64,000 nucleotides of DNA. Source: JBKQVT01 sp963727245 (GTDB lineage Bacteria > Planctomycetota > Planctomycetia > Pirellulales > Thermoguttaceae). Shown here piece after piece: positions 55,834 to 64,000 of the stretch; position 1 is the first letter of the stretch; each line of letters starts with the position of its first letter. Where the stretch lies: the NCBI GenBank assembly GCA_963727245.1, contig CAVSFO010000009.1, forward strand, positions 682,001-746,000, written 5' to 3'. A model generated the notes under the pieces. It worked only from the letters and a program-made list of their open reading frames with translations, did not search any database and was not told the DNA's origin. Both the position numbers and the translations under genes were made by a program.

Positions 55834-55924
55834 ACCCCCCGCACGCAGTGCGGGGGCTTTTGGGGAGATAGGCGGGGAAGGATTGCACATTTATGAAAAG
55901 CCCCCGCACTGCGTGCGGGGGGCC
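55834..55924. repeat. CCCCGCACTGCGTGCGGGG palindromes, copies B and C, in inverted pair
   Basis: Copy B (55834-55871, CCCCCCGCACGCAGTGCGGG then GGCTTTTGGGGAGATAG) and copy C (55895-55924, opposite orientation) flank a 23-bp spacer immediately upstream of the transposase and downstream of hpnH. Further copies at 57011-57037 and 63977-64000. Confidence 0.87.
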
Positions 55925-55942
55925 GGGCCGCCGCTGGGCCTC

Positions 55943-56962
55943 TCACCCCATCTGCCAAACTGCCATCTTCGCCAGGTCGCGCCAGCGGCGGTTGGCCGCC
56001 AGGACCGCGGAGGGCTCGAAACCGCAGTGCATCAGGCAGTGCTCGCAACGCGGATCGTGCCCCGGCCCCACGCCCGACCAATCGGTCGAGGCAAGCAACT
56101 CCTGGTAGCTGCCGCAGTGGCCGTCGGCGATGAGGTAGCAAGGCGTGCGCCAGCCGCGGACGTTGCGGGTGGGGTTGGCCCAGGCCGCGCAGCGCAGGTC
56201 GCGCTCGCCGCAGAGGAATTCCAGGTACAGCGGCGAGGCGAACAAGCAATACCTGCCCAGGAGCCGCCGCGCCAGGCGGAACTTCTCGTGCACCTCGGAG
56301 CGCGTCAGGAAGATCCGCTCCGCCTCGGCCGGGGCCCCCTCCCGCACCGCTTGATAACCGTAGCCGGGCGCAATCATGAAGCCGTTGACGCCCAGCTCGG
56401 TCAAGTAGCCAAACAGCACGGCGATCTCATGGACGTCGGTGTCCTTGTAGAAGGTCGTGTTGGTGCAGACGCTGAGTCCGGCCGCCGTGGCCGCCTGAAT
56501 GCCGCGGACGGCCGCCGCGAACGTCCCCGGACAATTCACCAGGCGATCGTGCGTGGCCTCCATGCCGTCGAGGTGGACGTTGATGAACAAGCGGTGGTGG
56601 CGAGGCAGCGCCGGCAACCGCTGCTCCAGGTTCACGCCGTTGGTGCAGAGATAGATGTGCTTGCCCAGGGCAAGGATCTCTTGCACCAGCTCCCCGATCT
56701 CCGCATAGATCAGCGGTTCGCCGCCGCAGATGCTCACCACCGGCGCGCCGCACTCGACCACCGAATCGAGGCACTCCTGAACCGACATGCGGGCGTGCAG
56801 CGAGTCGGCGTACTCGCGGATCCGCCCGCAGCCGACGCACGACAGATTGCAGGCGTGCAGCGGCTCCAGCATCAGCACCAGGGGAAAGCGCTCCTGGCGG
56901 GCCAGCCGTTTTTTCAGCAGGTAGCCGGTCAGGGCGGTGGTGAGCGAAAGGGGAAAACGCAT
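55943..56962 (-). CDS. hpnH: Adenosylhopane synthase HpnH (radical SAM)
   Basis: A 339-residue radical SAM enzyme that joins the 5'-deoxyadenosyl group to diploptene, the first step to C35 hopanoids. The 4Fe-4S cysteines are Cys38, Cys42 and Cys45 (HACNLSCVGCGRIREY); SICGGEPLIY follows, and the C-terminal half carries the HpnH-type segments RNVRGWRTPCYLIADGHC and DPRCEHCLMHCGFEPSAV. Directly downstream of squalene-hopene cyclase on the same strand (82 bp). ATG at 56962. Intact. Confidence 0.95.
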   Translation of the reverse strand: MRFPLSLTTALTGYLLKKRLARQERFPLVLMLEPLHACNLSCVGCGRIREYADSLHARMSVQECLDSVVECGAPVVSICGGEPLIYAEIGELVQEILALGKHIYLCTNGVNLEQRLPALPRHHRLFINVHLDGMEATHDRLVNCPGTFAAAVRGIQAATAAGLSVCTNTTFYKDTDVHEIAVLFGYLTELGVNGFMIAPGYGYQAVREGAPAEAERIFLTRSEVHEKFRLARRLLGRYCLFASPLYLEFLCGERDLRCAAWANPTRNVRGWRTPCYLIADGHCGSYQELLASTDWSGVGPGHDPRCEHCLMHCGFEPSAVLAANRRWRDLAKMAVWQMG

Positions 56963-57010
56963 GACGAAGGGGCCAGGGACCGAAGAGGGATTAGGGATTA
57001 GGGATTAGGG

Positions 57011-57037
57011 AAAAGCCCCCGCGCTGCGTGCGGGGGA
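57011..57037. repeat. CCCCGCACTGCGTGCGGGG palindrome, copy D
   Basis: AAAAGCCCCCGCGCTGCGTG followed by CGGGGGA, in the 82-bp gap between the cyclase stop and hpnH start, after three GATTAGG units. Confidence 0.82.
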
Positions 57038-57044
57038 CGAACTG

Positions 57045-59212
57045 CTAACGGGTACCCAGCCGGGGCTTGATGCGGACGGCCCAGCGGGCCAAGGCCATCA
57101 AGGGGAAGTAAATGGGATAATAGTGATAACGCAAGTAAAACACCCGCGGAAAGCCGGTGCCGGTGAACTGGGGCTCGTTCCAGGTGCCGTCCTGGCGTTG
57201 CGTGCGGATGAGGTGGCGAATGCCGCGGATCGTGGCCGGATGCTCCTCCAAGCCGGCGGCCAGCAGCCCCAGCACGGCCCAGGCGGTCTGCGACGCCGTG
57301 GGAGTTCCCTGGCCGCGGAGGTGCGGGTGGTCGTAGCTGTCGGGCGATTCGCCCCAGCCGCCGCCGGGCTGCTGATGGGCCAGCAGCCAGTTGGCGCCGG
57401 CCACCACGGCCGGATCGTCGGCCGGCACGCCGACCTCGCACAGGCCGGTGAGCGACTGCCAGGCGCCGTAAATGTAATTGACGCCCCAGCGGCCGAACCA
57501 ACTGCCGTCGGCCTGCTGCGTGGCGCGGATATAAGCGACCGCCCGGTCGACGACCGGATCGCCCACTCGCCGGCCCAGATTTCCCAGGCATTCCAGCACC
57601 CGGCCAGCCAGGTCGGGAGTGCTCGGGTCGGTCATGGCGTTGTGATCGGCGAAGGGGACGCGGCAGAGGAACTCGCGGTTGTTGTTGCGATCGAAGGCGC
57701 CCCAGCCGCCGTCGTCGTTTTGCATGGCCAACAGCCAGCGGAGGCCGCGGTCCATGGCGGCCACCGTGTCGTCCACGGCGGCGGCGCCTGGGGAGGCTGC
57801 GTATTGTGCCACGGCTGTGTCAGCCGTGCGCGAGGCGTCAACAGTCCGCACGGCTGGCACAGCCGTGGCACACGCGACGTCCGGGTCGGGCGTCACCTCC
57901 AGCTCCGGCGGCAGCGCCGGCGAGCGCCGCGACCGCGAGTCGAACTGCGTTTGCAGGGCCAGGAGCACCATCGCCGTGTCGTCGCAATCGGGATAGAACT
58001 CGTTGGCATACTCGAAGCACCAGCCGCCCGGCTCGGCGGCCACGGTCTCCGACCAGTCGCCGCGGCGGCGGGTCTGCTTCTTCAGGAGCCAGCCGACGGC
58101 GTCTCTGGATGGCGGGCCGCCCGGGCCCCACGCCGCTCAGCGCAAGCGCGCAGGGTGATGGCCGTGTCCCAGACCGGCGACTTGCACGGTTGCAGCCGCG
58201 CCGTGCCCACGGCCTGGTCGTCGATCACCAGGTCCTCGAGCTGCTGGTAGCAGTATTGCATCGGCTCGCTCTGGTCGTCGTAGCCCAGGCACTTCAGGGC
58301 CACGATGCTCCAGACGATGGGCGGATAGATCGCCCCCAGCCCGTCGCTGTGCTGGAAGCGCTCGAGCATCCAGGCTTCGGCGGCGGCGATGGCGCGGCGG
58401 CGGCAGGGCATCAGCCGCAGCCGCTGGCCCCACTTCAACATCCCTTCGACGATGCGGAAGAAGCGGTCCCAGCTCAGCGGCCCGGTGCCGCCGGTCAACC
58501 CCGGGCAGCGCAGCGGCGGCCAATTCCGCGGCTGGCGGAGAAACAACTCGCGGATGCCCCGCTCCGGCTCGACGCGACGGACCGGCTGCAAGGCCGAGAT
58601 GATCGACAAGGGCACGATGATCGTCCGCGACCAGGAGCTGACGGCGTAGAGGTTGACGGGAAACCACTTGGGCAGGAGCACCAGTTCCGGCGGCACGGCC
58701 GGACACTGGGCATAGGAAATCTGGCCCAGAAGCGCCAGGTAGAAGCGCGTGAAGCTGTTGACCGCGTCGGCGCCGCCGTGGGCCAGGATCGCCCCCCGGG
58801 CCCGCTCCATGTACTCGGCGCTGGGGTCGTGGCCGGTCAGCTTCAGCGCGAAATAGGCCTTCACGCTGCCGCTGATCTCGACCTGGCCGCCGGGATACAT
58901 GGCCCAGCCGCCGTCGGGAAGCTGGTTTTCGATCAAATGGGCGGCGGCCCGCCGGGCCAGCGGCATCTCCTCCAAGCCCAGGAAGGCCCATAGCAAAATC
59001 GTCTCGCTCTCCAGAATGGTGTCGCCTTCCAACTCGGCACACCACGAGCCGTCGGCCTGTTGCTGGTCCAGCAGCCATTGCCGCGTGCGGACGATCGCCC
59101 GCCGCGCCGAGGGCCCGAGGGCGACAGCGGCCTGAAGATCGGGCGGGAAAGCCAGCGGCGCCCCCACATACCCCTCCTTGGATACGACGGACACGTTCTG
59201 GCTGCGACTCAT
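57045..59212 (-). CDS. shc: Squalene-hopene cyclase (frameshifted)
   Basis: About 720 residues, the normal length. N-terminal alpha-barrel with QW motifs (QQADGSWCAELEGDT; LPDGGWAMYPGG) and the catalytic DXDD motif DCDDTA (in YPDCDDTAMVLLALQ), followed by further QW repeats (NDDGGWGAFDRN, AVAYIRATQQADGSW, HQQPGGGWGES). It cyclises squalene to hopene or diplopterol at the membrane. The frame breaks near 58120-58145: one frame ends LRACAERRG, the other reads VGWLLKKQTRRRGDW. A palindrome is inserted in frame at 57806-57871. Start ATG 59212. Followed by hpnH, a typical hopanoid operon. Confidence 0.93.
57806..57871. repeat. CACGGCTGTGTCAGCCGTG palindrome inside the squalene-hopene cyclase gene
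   Basis: Arms GTGCCACGGCTGTGTCAGCC... (57806-57830) and its inverted partner (57847-57871), one mismatch, same family as 18144-18218. The frame stays open, adding about 40 residues (from DVACATAVPAV) between two barrel repeats. Confidence 0.9.
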
Positions 59213-59376
59213 CAGATGCGCCTCCCTTGCCGCTCAGGAACGCCCGGAGAAATGATTCCTAAGCCGATCTTCCATGACGGGTAGCCCCCATCTCCTCCGG
59301 AGACAATAACTTATGCGATTAACCCCGCAGCGACAAGATCATTCCGCATGGAAAGATTGCTTCCCCTGTCGCTTCG

Positions 59377-59510
59377 GAAGAGGGGCAGGGTGAGGGCGAT
59401 TCGTTTCTGATGCGGGAGGACCGGTAGGGTGGGACGAGCGGAGCGAAGTCCCACCAAGAATGCACTTCGCCCTCACCCCAACCCTCTCCCGGAGGGAGAG
59501 GGGGACTGCC
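59377..59510. repeat. CCCTCTCCC-family inverted repeat and GTAGGGTGGG arm
   Basis: TCGGAAGAGGGGCAGGGTGA on the left and CCCTCACCCCAACCCTCTCC with GGAGGGAGAGGG on the right, with a GGTAGGGTGGGACGAGCGG arm between. It provides the last codons and stop of the histidine kinase gene. Confidence 0.78.
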
Positions 59511-60916
59511 GCGCGGGCAGCGTGATGAGGAAGCTGGCCCCTCCGCCGGGGTTGGCGTCCACTTCGATGCGGCCGCCGTGGTTGGTGATGATCCGCCAGC
59601 ACTTCGAGAGCCCCAACCCCAGGCCGCGGCCGGCCTGCCGGGCTGAATAGAAGGGATCGAAAATATGCGGGCGTTGCTCGGCCGAGACGCCGGGCCCGTC
59701 GTCGCTGACGCGGATCTCCACGCCGCCGGCCAGTCGCGACAACGCGATGCGAATGTGACCTTGCCCGCCTCGCGCCTCGATCCCGTTCTGACACAACGCC
59801 CGCAACGCCACCGCCAGTTGCGTCGGATCGGCCCGGATCCAGAGCGGTCCGCCGTCGCCCTCGCGCGTCCAGCGAGATCTGCTCCTGGGCCGCCAGCGGC
59901 GCCAACTCGGCAATCAACCCGTCGACCAGTTCGACCAGGGCGACCTGCTGCAACTCGGGCTGGGGCGGCCGGGCGAAAAGACGCAAGTCGGCGATCATCT
60001 CATAGACCCGCATCGCCTGGGCGTTAATCAGCGCCAGCGCCCGGCGCCGCTCGGGATTGGTCTCCTCTTGGAGGAACAGTTGCGCCCGGCCGGCGATGAC
60101 CGTCAACGGGTTGTTGATTTCATGTCCGGCCCCGGCGGCGAATTCGGCCAGCGCCGTGAGTTTCTCCTGCTGGAGGGTCTCCTGAAAGCGGTTTTCCAGC
60201 CGCGCCAGGCGGGCGGCCAACGGCGGCAGCCAATCGGCCAGGCCGCCGACTTCGGCCGCCCAGCGCTGTCCGGCCTCGACGCCGCGACGGCGACAGGCAT
60301 CCAAGTCGAAGTCGATCCCGGGTGGCGCCGCGGCGGCCCCGGCCAGGACCCGGGCTGCCAGATCGACGCAGCCCGGCGGCGCGGGCCCCGGGCCTGCGAG
60401 CCCCGGGCCTACGAGCCCCGGGCGTGAGCCCGGGGATAAGTCGGAACCTGTCGCTGGCCCTTTGCCCTCCGCCGGGGATGCCCCGGCCAGCCAATCGCCC
60501 GCGTAGTAGAGCAATCCGCCCAGGATCGCCTCGTCACGGTTAGCTTGATCGGCGACAGCGACTTGGGCGGCCAAGTCGGACAAGGAAACGGCCGCGGCCA
60601 CGCGCTGGGCCCAAACGTCTGCCCCAGGCGCGGGAACGTCCTCGCAGGACGCATCGTGCCCGGCGGGCCATTGCAAGGCTTCCAGGGCATGTTGGGCAAG
60701 CCAGCCGGCAACCTCGTCGACGCTGCGGCAGGGGGCATCGGCCTGGCACACGGCCCAGACCAACAGCGGCGGATCGCCGCAGAGCAATTCGGCCAGCCGG
60801 CCGCCTGCCGGCGCGGCGGCGGTGATGAGCCACTCGGCCAGCGCGGCCGCCGAGCCGTCGGCCATGGGTAGCGTCGGGCGCTGAGGGCCGGCAACCAGAG
60901 GTGGCAGGCTCCGCAT
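59473..60916 (-). CDS. Histidine kinase with helical N-terminal domain (frameshifted)
   Basis: About 480 residues, no membrane segment. An N-terminal domain (1-160) of helical HDOD-like character, not firmly identified, precedes a HisKA domain with AGAGHEINNPLTVIAG. The ATPase domain shows N box ALCQNGIEARG, G1 VSDDGPGVSAE, F box FDPFYS and G2 GRGLGLGLSKC. The frame breaks near 59865 (one extra base): the first frame ends near EQISLDARGR and the second resumes with the N box. The C-terminal SPSPSGRGLG is repeat-derived. A 50-bp CCCGGGC(C/G)T repeat at 60380-60434 is read in frame. Its probable partner regulator starts upstream, 27 bp away. Confidence 0.85.
60380..60434. repeat. CCCGGGCCT tandem/palindromic repeat inside the kinase gene
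   Basis: Three near-copies of GCCCCGGGCCTACGA followed by CCCGGGCGTGAGCCCGGGG, encoding Gly-Pro-rich residues (RPGLVGPGLAGPG). Related to CCGGGGGCTCACGCCCCCGG at 26266-26285. Confidence 0.8.
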
Positions 60917-60943
60917 AGGACCACCGCCTGTCCGCTTCCGCCG

Positions 60944-61525
60944 CTAGGCGGCGTGGACGGCTTCGATGTCCAGGTGATGGCACATCCGCTCCACGAGCTT
61001 CTCCACCTCGAACGGCTTGTGCATGAAGTCGTTGGCGCCGGCGGCGCGGAGCTCGCCGATGCGGTCTTCTTCGACCATGCCGGAGATGCAGATGATCCGC
61101 ACGTCGTCCATCGTCTGGTCGCTGCGGACCCGCTGGCAAACTTCCTTGCCGTTGATGTCCGGAAGCATCACGTCCAGCACGATCAGGTCGGGGTGATACT
61201 CTTTCACCATCATGCCGGCGTCGAAGCCGTTGTTGACGCTGCGGACCTCGAAACGCCCGTCGCGATCCAAGACATCCGTGATCAACTCGACCAACTCCTC
61301 GTCGTCGTCGACCAGCAGGATCTTCCGCTTGCCGCTCTCCAAGGCGTCGGTGGGAATGCCGTTGTCCCGCATGAACGTGTAGAGCTGCTCGCGGGGAATG
61401 CGGCGGAAACGACTGCCGGGCACCCGGAATCCCTTCAACTGTCCCGAGTCAAAACAGCGAATGATGGTCTGTTGGCTAACCTTGCAAATCTTGGCCGCCT
61501 CGCCGGTCGTGAACACCGTCTTCAT
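60944..61525 (-). CDS. Response regulator with N-terminal excisionase-type HTH
   Basis: A 193-residue protein with reversed layout. Residues 1-55 form an excisionase/MerR-like winged HTH (FTTGEAAKICKVSQQTIIRC ... GFRVPGSRFRRIPREQL). Residues 67-185 form a receiver domain with Asp73-Asp75 (LVDDDEELVE), phospho-acceptor Asp118 (LIVLDVML) and the conserved Lys in MHKPFE. It would bind DNA through the HTH under control of phosphorylation by the kinase encoded 27 bp downstream in the same operon. A strong promoter lies about 215 bp upstream. Confidence 0.9.
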   Translation of the reverse strand: MKTVFTTGEAAKICKVSQQTIIRCFDSGQLKGFRVPGSRFRRIPREQLYTFMRDNGIPTDALESGKRKILLVDDDEELVELITDVLDRDGRFEVRSVNNGFDAGMMVKEYHPDLIVLDVMLPDINGKEVCQRVRSDQTMDDVRIICISGMVEEDRIGELRAAGANDFMHKPFEVEKLVERMCHHLDIEAVHAA

Positions 61526-62037
61526 CTTGTCTCACCATCCCTCTGTCTGGCCGGTGGCTCCGGCCAGCGTCAGCGAAGTCCCGAAGGGCAAATGCCGGCA
61601 TCTGCTTCGGGCCTTCTAGTCCTCCGTGTCGATTGGGGAAGTCGCCTCAAGTTCGCGTTGCCCGCAAACTCTGTACATCCCTAATCTGGTTGTAATCGGT
61701 AATTTCATCCGGCACCGCCGACACTACCGAAGTTACCAATTGGCACAATTATAGCCATCTTCCCGAGTTAGTCAATACGGATATGTATTTTCTAAGTTAC
61801 TAAACGGCAATGACTTATGGCGACAGTTCCCCCCTGGCTTGCGCAATCTGCATGGAAGGCGAGGAATAGGGGGAAGGCGGAACGGCGGAGGACGAAAGGG
61901 GGAAGGCGGAGGGGGGAGGAAAAACAAAGGGCCCGAGCCGGTGGCGTAAGCCACCGGATAACCCGGCAGTTGAAGCAAGGCGGAGGGCGGAGGGCGGAAG
62001 GCGGAAAATGCAATGCCCGAGCCTGCCCGGTCATCCT
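61526..62037. repeat. Long divergent-side gap with a strong promoter and repeats
   Basis: Nearest the regulator gene, 61690-61810 is markedly AT-rich and holds the promoter at 61748-61775. From about 61855 to 62036 lie GGCGGAAGG low-complexity runs and the third copy of the GGGCCCGAGCCGG/GGATAACCCGGCAG repeat (61924-61969). No gene seen. Confidence 0.7.
61748..61775 (-). promoter_or_regulatory. Consensus-like promoter of the response regulator operon
   Basis: On the minus strand TTGACT (61770-61775) and a perfect TATAAT (61748-61753) are separated by 16 bp. The leader to the ATG at 61525 would be about 215 nt, long enough for leader-based control, though no known element is recognised. Confidence 0.75.
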
Positions 62038-63894
62038 TTATCCTTCATCTTTTCTTCCCCCTTCCGCCCTCCGCCCTCCGCCTTCCCCCAATCGCACCAT
62101 CAACACCGCCAAGTCCGCCGGCGTAATGCCGCTAATGCGGCTAGCCTGCGCCAGATCGACGGGCCGAATCCGCGAAAATTTCTCCCGCGCCTCCGCCCGC
62201 AAGTGCTCGACCCCCTGAAAATCGAAATCTGCCGGGATGCGACGCGCCGCCAGCCGCTGTTGCCGGGCAATGTCGATCTGCTGCCGGGCGACGTAACCGG
62301 CGTACTTGGCGTCGTTGCTCACCTGCCGGGCCACCTCGGCCCCAACGCCGGCCAGCGCCGGCAGACGCCCGGCAAGCTGCTCCCACGTCACTTCCGGCCG
62401 CCGCAAGAGTTGGGCCAAGGTCAGCCCGTCCGAGCGGGTGGTTTCCAGGAGCTGCTCGACGCGCGCAATCTCCTCCTGTTTCCGCACCAGCCGCTGCCAG
62501 CGCAGATCTTCGACCAGGCCCAGCCCGTGGCCCAGCGGCGTCAAACGCCGGTCGGCATTGTCGTGACGCAGCAGCAGGCGGTATTCGGCGCGGCTGGTAA
62601 ACATGCGGTAGGGCTCGTCGACGCCCCGGGTGATCAGGTCGTCGATCATCACGCCCAGGTAGGCTTCATCGCGGCGGAGCACCAGTGGGTCGCGTCCTTG
62701 CAGCGCCAGTGCGGCGTTGGCGCCGGCCAACAGGCCCTGGGCGGCCGCCTCTTCGTAGCCCGTGGTGCCGTTGAGCTGTCCGGCGACGTAGAGGCCGGCG
62801 ACCTGCTTGGTTTCCAGCGAGAGTTGCAATTGATCGGGCGGGACGTAGTCGTACTCGATGGCGTAGCCGTAGCGGACGATTTCTGCCCGCCGCAGGGCCG
62901 GGATCGACCGCACCATGGCGTCCTGGACGTCGCGGGGCAGGCTGGTCGAGAGTCCGTTGACGTAGACCTCGCTGCTGGCGCGTCCTTCCGGTTCGAGGAA
63001 CAACTGGTGGCGGGGGCGGTCGGCGAAGCGGACGATCTTAGTTTCCAGCGAGGGGCAGTAGCGCGGCCCGGTCGCCTGGATCTGGCCGCTGTACATCGGG
63101 GCGCGGTGCAAGTTGGCCCGCACCAACTCGTGCAGGGCAGGCGTCGTATAGGTGATCCAGCAAGGCAACTGCCGGCAATCGATCCGCTCGGTAAGGAAGG
63201 AGAACGGTTCGGGCTCGTCGTCGCCAAGTTGGATATCGGTTTCCTCGTAGTCGATGGTCGCGGCGGCCAGCCGGGGCGGCGTGCCAGTCTTGAAACGGGC
63301 CAGCCGCAGGCCCAATCGCTCCAGGGCCCGGCTGATGCCGGCCGTGGTGCCTTCGCCCATGCGGCCGCCGGCTGAGGTGGTCTGGCCGACGTGGAGCAGG
63401 CCGCGGAGAAAGGTGCCGGCGCAGAGGACAACCGCGCGGGCCCGATAAACCATACCGCCGGCGGCGGCGACGCCGATGACGCGCTGCCGTGGGCCGCCGC
63501 TTTCGACCAGGAGGTCTTCGACGGTCTCCTGGCAAAGCGTCAGGCCCGGCTGCGACTGGCAGAGCCGGCGGATTTCCTCCTGGTAGGCGCGTTTGTCGGC
63601 CTGGGCGCGGGGGCCGTGCATGGCGGGCCCCTTGCTGCGGTTGAGCATGCGGAACTGGATGCCGGTAGCGTCGATGGCGCGGCCCATGATGCCGCCCAGG
63701 GCGTCGATCTCGCGGACGAGTTGCCCCTTGGCCAGGCCGCCGATGGCCGGATTGCAGCTCATCTGGGCGATGCTATTCAGGCTGCTGGTCAGCAGTGCGG
63801 TCCGCGCGCCGATCCGTGCCGCGGCCATGGCCGCCTCGGTGCCGGCGTGGCCGCCGCCGATGACCAGGATGTCGAAATCGCGGGATGGGCCCAT
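62038..63894 (-). CDS. mnmG: tRNA uridine-5-carboxymethylaminomethyl modification enzyme MnmG (GidA)
   Basis: A 618-residue FAD-dependent enzyme that, with MnmE, modifies the wobble uridine (cmnm5U) of several tRNAs. FAD motif VIGGGHAGTEAAMAAARIG; conserved CNPAIGGLAKGQLVREIDALGG, NGLSTSLPRDVQ and GTTGYEEAAAQGLLAG blocks intact. Family length and domains are complete to about residue 600 (GITPADLAVLMVRL). The last 16 residues (GEGGGRRAEGGRKDEG) are encoded by GGCGGAGGG low-complexity repeat, replacing the native stop. Start ATG 63894. Confidence 0.95.
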   Translation of the reverse strand: MGPSRDFDILVIGGGHAGTEAAMAAARIGARTALLTSSLNSIAQMSCNPAIGGLAKGQLVREIDALGGIMGRAIDATGIQFRMLNRSKGPAMHGPRAQADKRAYQEEIRRLCQSQPGLTLCQETVEDLLVESGGPRQRVIGVAAAGGMVYRARAVVLCAGTFLRGLLHVGQTTSAGGRMGEGTTAGISRALERLGLRLARFKTGTPPRLAAATIDYEETDIQLGDDEPEPFSFLTERIDCRQLPCWITYTTPALHELVRANLHRAPMYSGQIQATGPRYCPSLETKIVRFADRPRHQLFLEPEGRASSEVYVNGLSTSLPRDVQDAMVRSIPALRRAEIVRYGYAIEYDYVPPDQLQLSLETKQVAGLYVAGQLNGTTGYEEAAAQGLLAGANAALALQGRDPLVLRRDEAYLGVMIDDLITRGVDEPYRMFTSRAEYRLLLRHDNADRRLTPLGHGLGLVEDLRWQRLVRKQEEIARVEQLLETTRSDGLTLAQLLRRPEVTWEQLAGRLPALAGVGAEVARQVSNDAKYAGYVARQQIDIARQQRLAARRIPADFDFQGVEHLRAEAREKFSRIRPVDLAQASRISGITPADLAVLMVRLGEGGGRRAEGGRKDEG

Positions 63895-63907
63895 GGGTCC
63901 ATGATAA

Positions 63908-64000
63908 AGGGGCCGGGGGCCAGAGGCCAGGGGCCGGGGGAGGGAAGAGGGATTTAGGGATTTAGGGATTTGGCAAAGAAAGCCCCCGCACTGCGTGCGG
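63908..64000. repeat. GGGGCCAGG, GATTTAGG and CCCCGCACTGCG repeats at the window end
   Basis: GGGGCCGGGGGCCAGAGGCC units, then three GGGATTTA units, then copy E of the palindrome that flanks the second transposase (63977-64000), cut by the window boundary. Confidence 0.75.

Overview
The window reads as a chromosomal segment of a GC-rich planctomycete, probably Pirellulales-like. This is an inference from gene content: a complete hopanoid/squalene gene set, a LexA/ProB/PurF housekeeping block, a DksA-type zinc-finger protein, an FHA coiled-coil membrane protein, and a large load of short palindromic intergenic repeats. No rRNA, tRNA, CRISPR array or prophage was seen.

Layout. 1-9.2 kb: the end of an Mla-type ABC ATPase, an MlaD substrate-binding protein, a PEGA lipoprotein, a PP2C phosphatase, an NtrB/NtrC-type two-component pair, a REP-associated (RAYT-like) transposase with its palindrome, lexA and proB. 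9.3-14.5 kb: purF, a small unknown protein, trmB, and the queuosine-precursor genes queE, queC and queF. 14.7-23.3 kb: a TIM-barrel isomerase, the FHA protein, the DksA-like protein, an HtrA protease, a YadA-like adhesin with a secreted partner, and a small membrane protein. 23.4-29.4 kb: an Nramp transporter paired with a soluble MgtE-N/CBS protein, a nucleoside hydrolase, trpD, a 32-residue basic protein and a FabZ-like dehydratase. 29.4-34.9 kb: an FtsX-type permease, its LolD-type ATPase, and a HEPN/MNT toxin-antitoxin pair with two tandem operators.

35-59.2 kb is an extended isoprenoid region. One four-gene operon holds a class II cyclase-like protein, a DUF116-polyprenyl synthetase fusion, a glycosyltransferase and a prenyltransferase-repeat protein. 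It is followed by a radical SAM enzyme, hpnE, hpnD, hpnC, ispH and an enolase-superfamily protein; then a glycosidase-like secreted protein, a CBS protein, a sugar-nucleotide epimerase and a TerC protein; and finally squalene-hopene cyclase, hpnH and an HpnG-like nucleosidase, with a second RAYT-like transposase wedged between the last two. Together these would run from the last MEP-pathway step through polyprenyl diphosphate, squalene and hopene to adenosylhopane and its cleavage. 59.3-64 kb: a histidine kinase, an unusual excisionase-HTH response regulator and mnmG.

Two properties cut across the window. First, about ten families of palindromic or tandem repeats occupy almost every intergenic gap, sometimes form the ends of genes, and in several cases lie in frame inside coding sequence. 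Second, at least 18 single-base-type frameshifts break otherwise well-conserved genes. The mix of insertions and deletions and the presence of essential genes among them point to uncorrected sequencing or assembly errors rather than genuine decay, so affected genes are annotated across the break.
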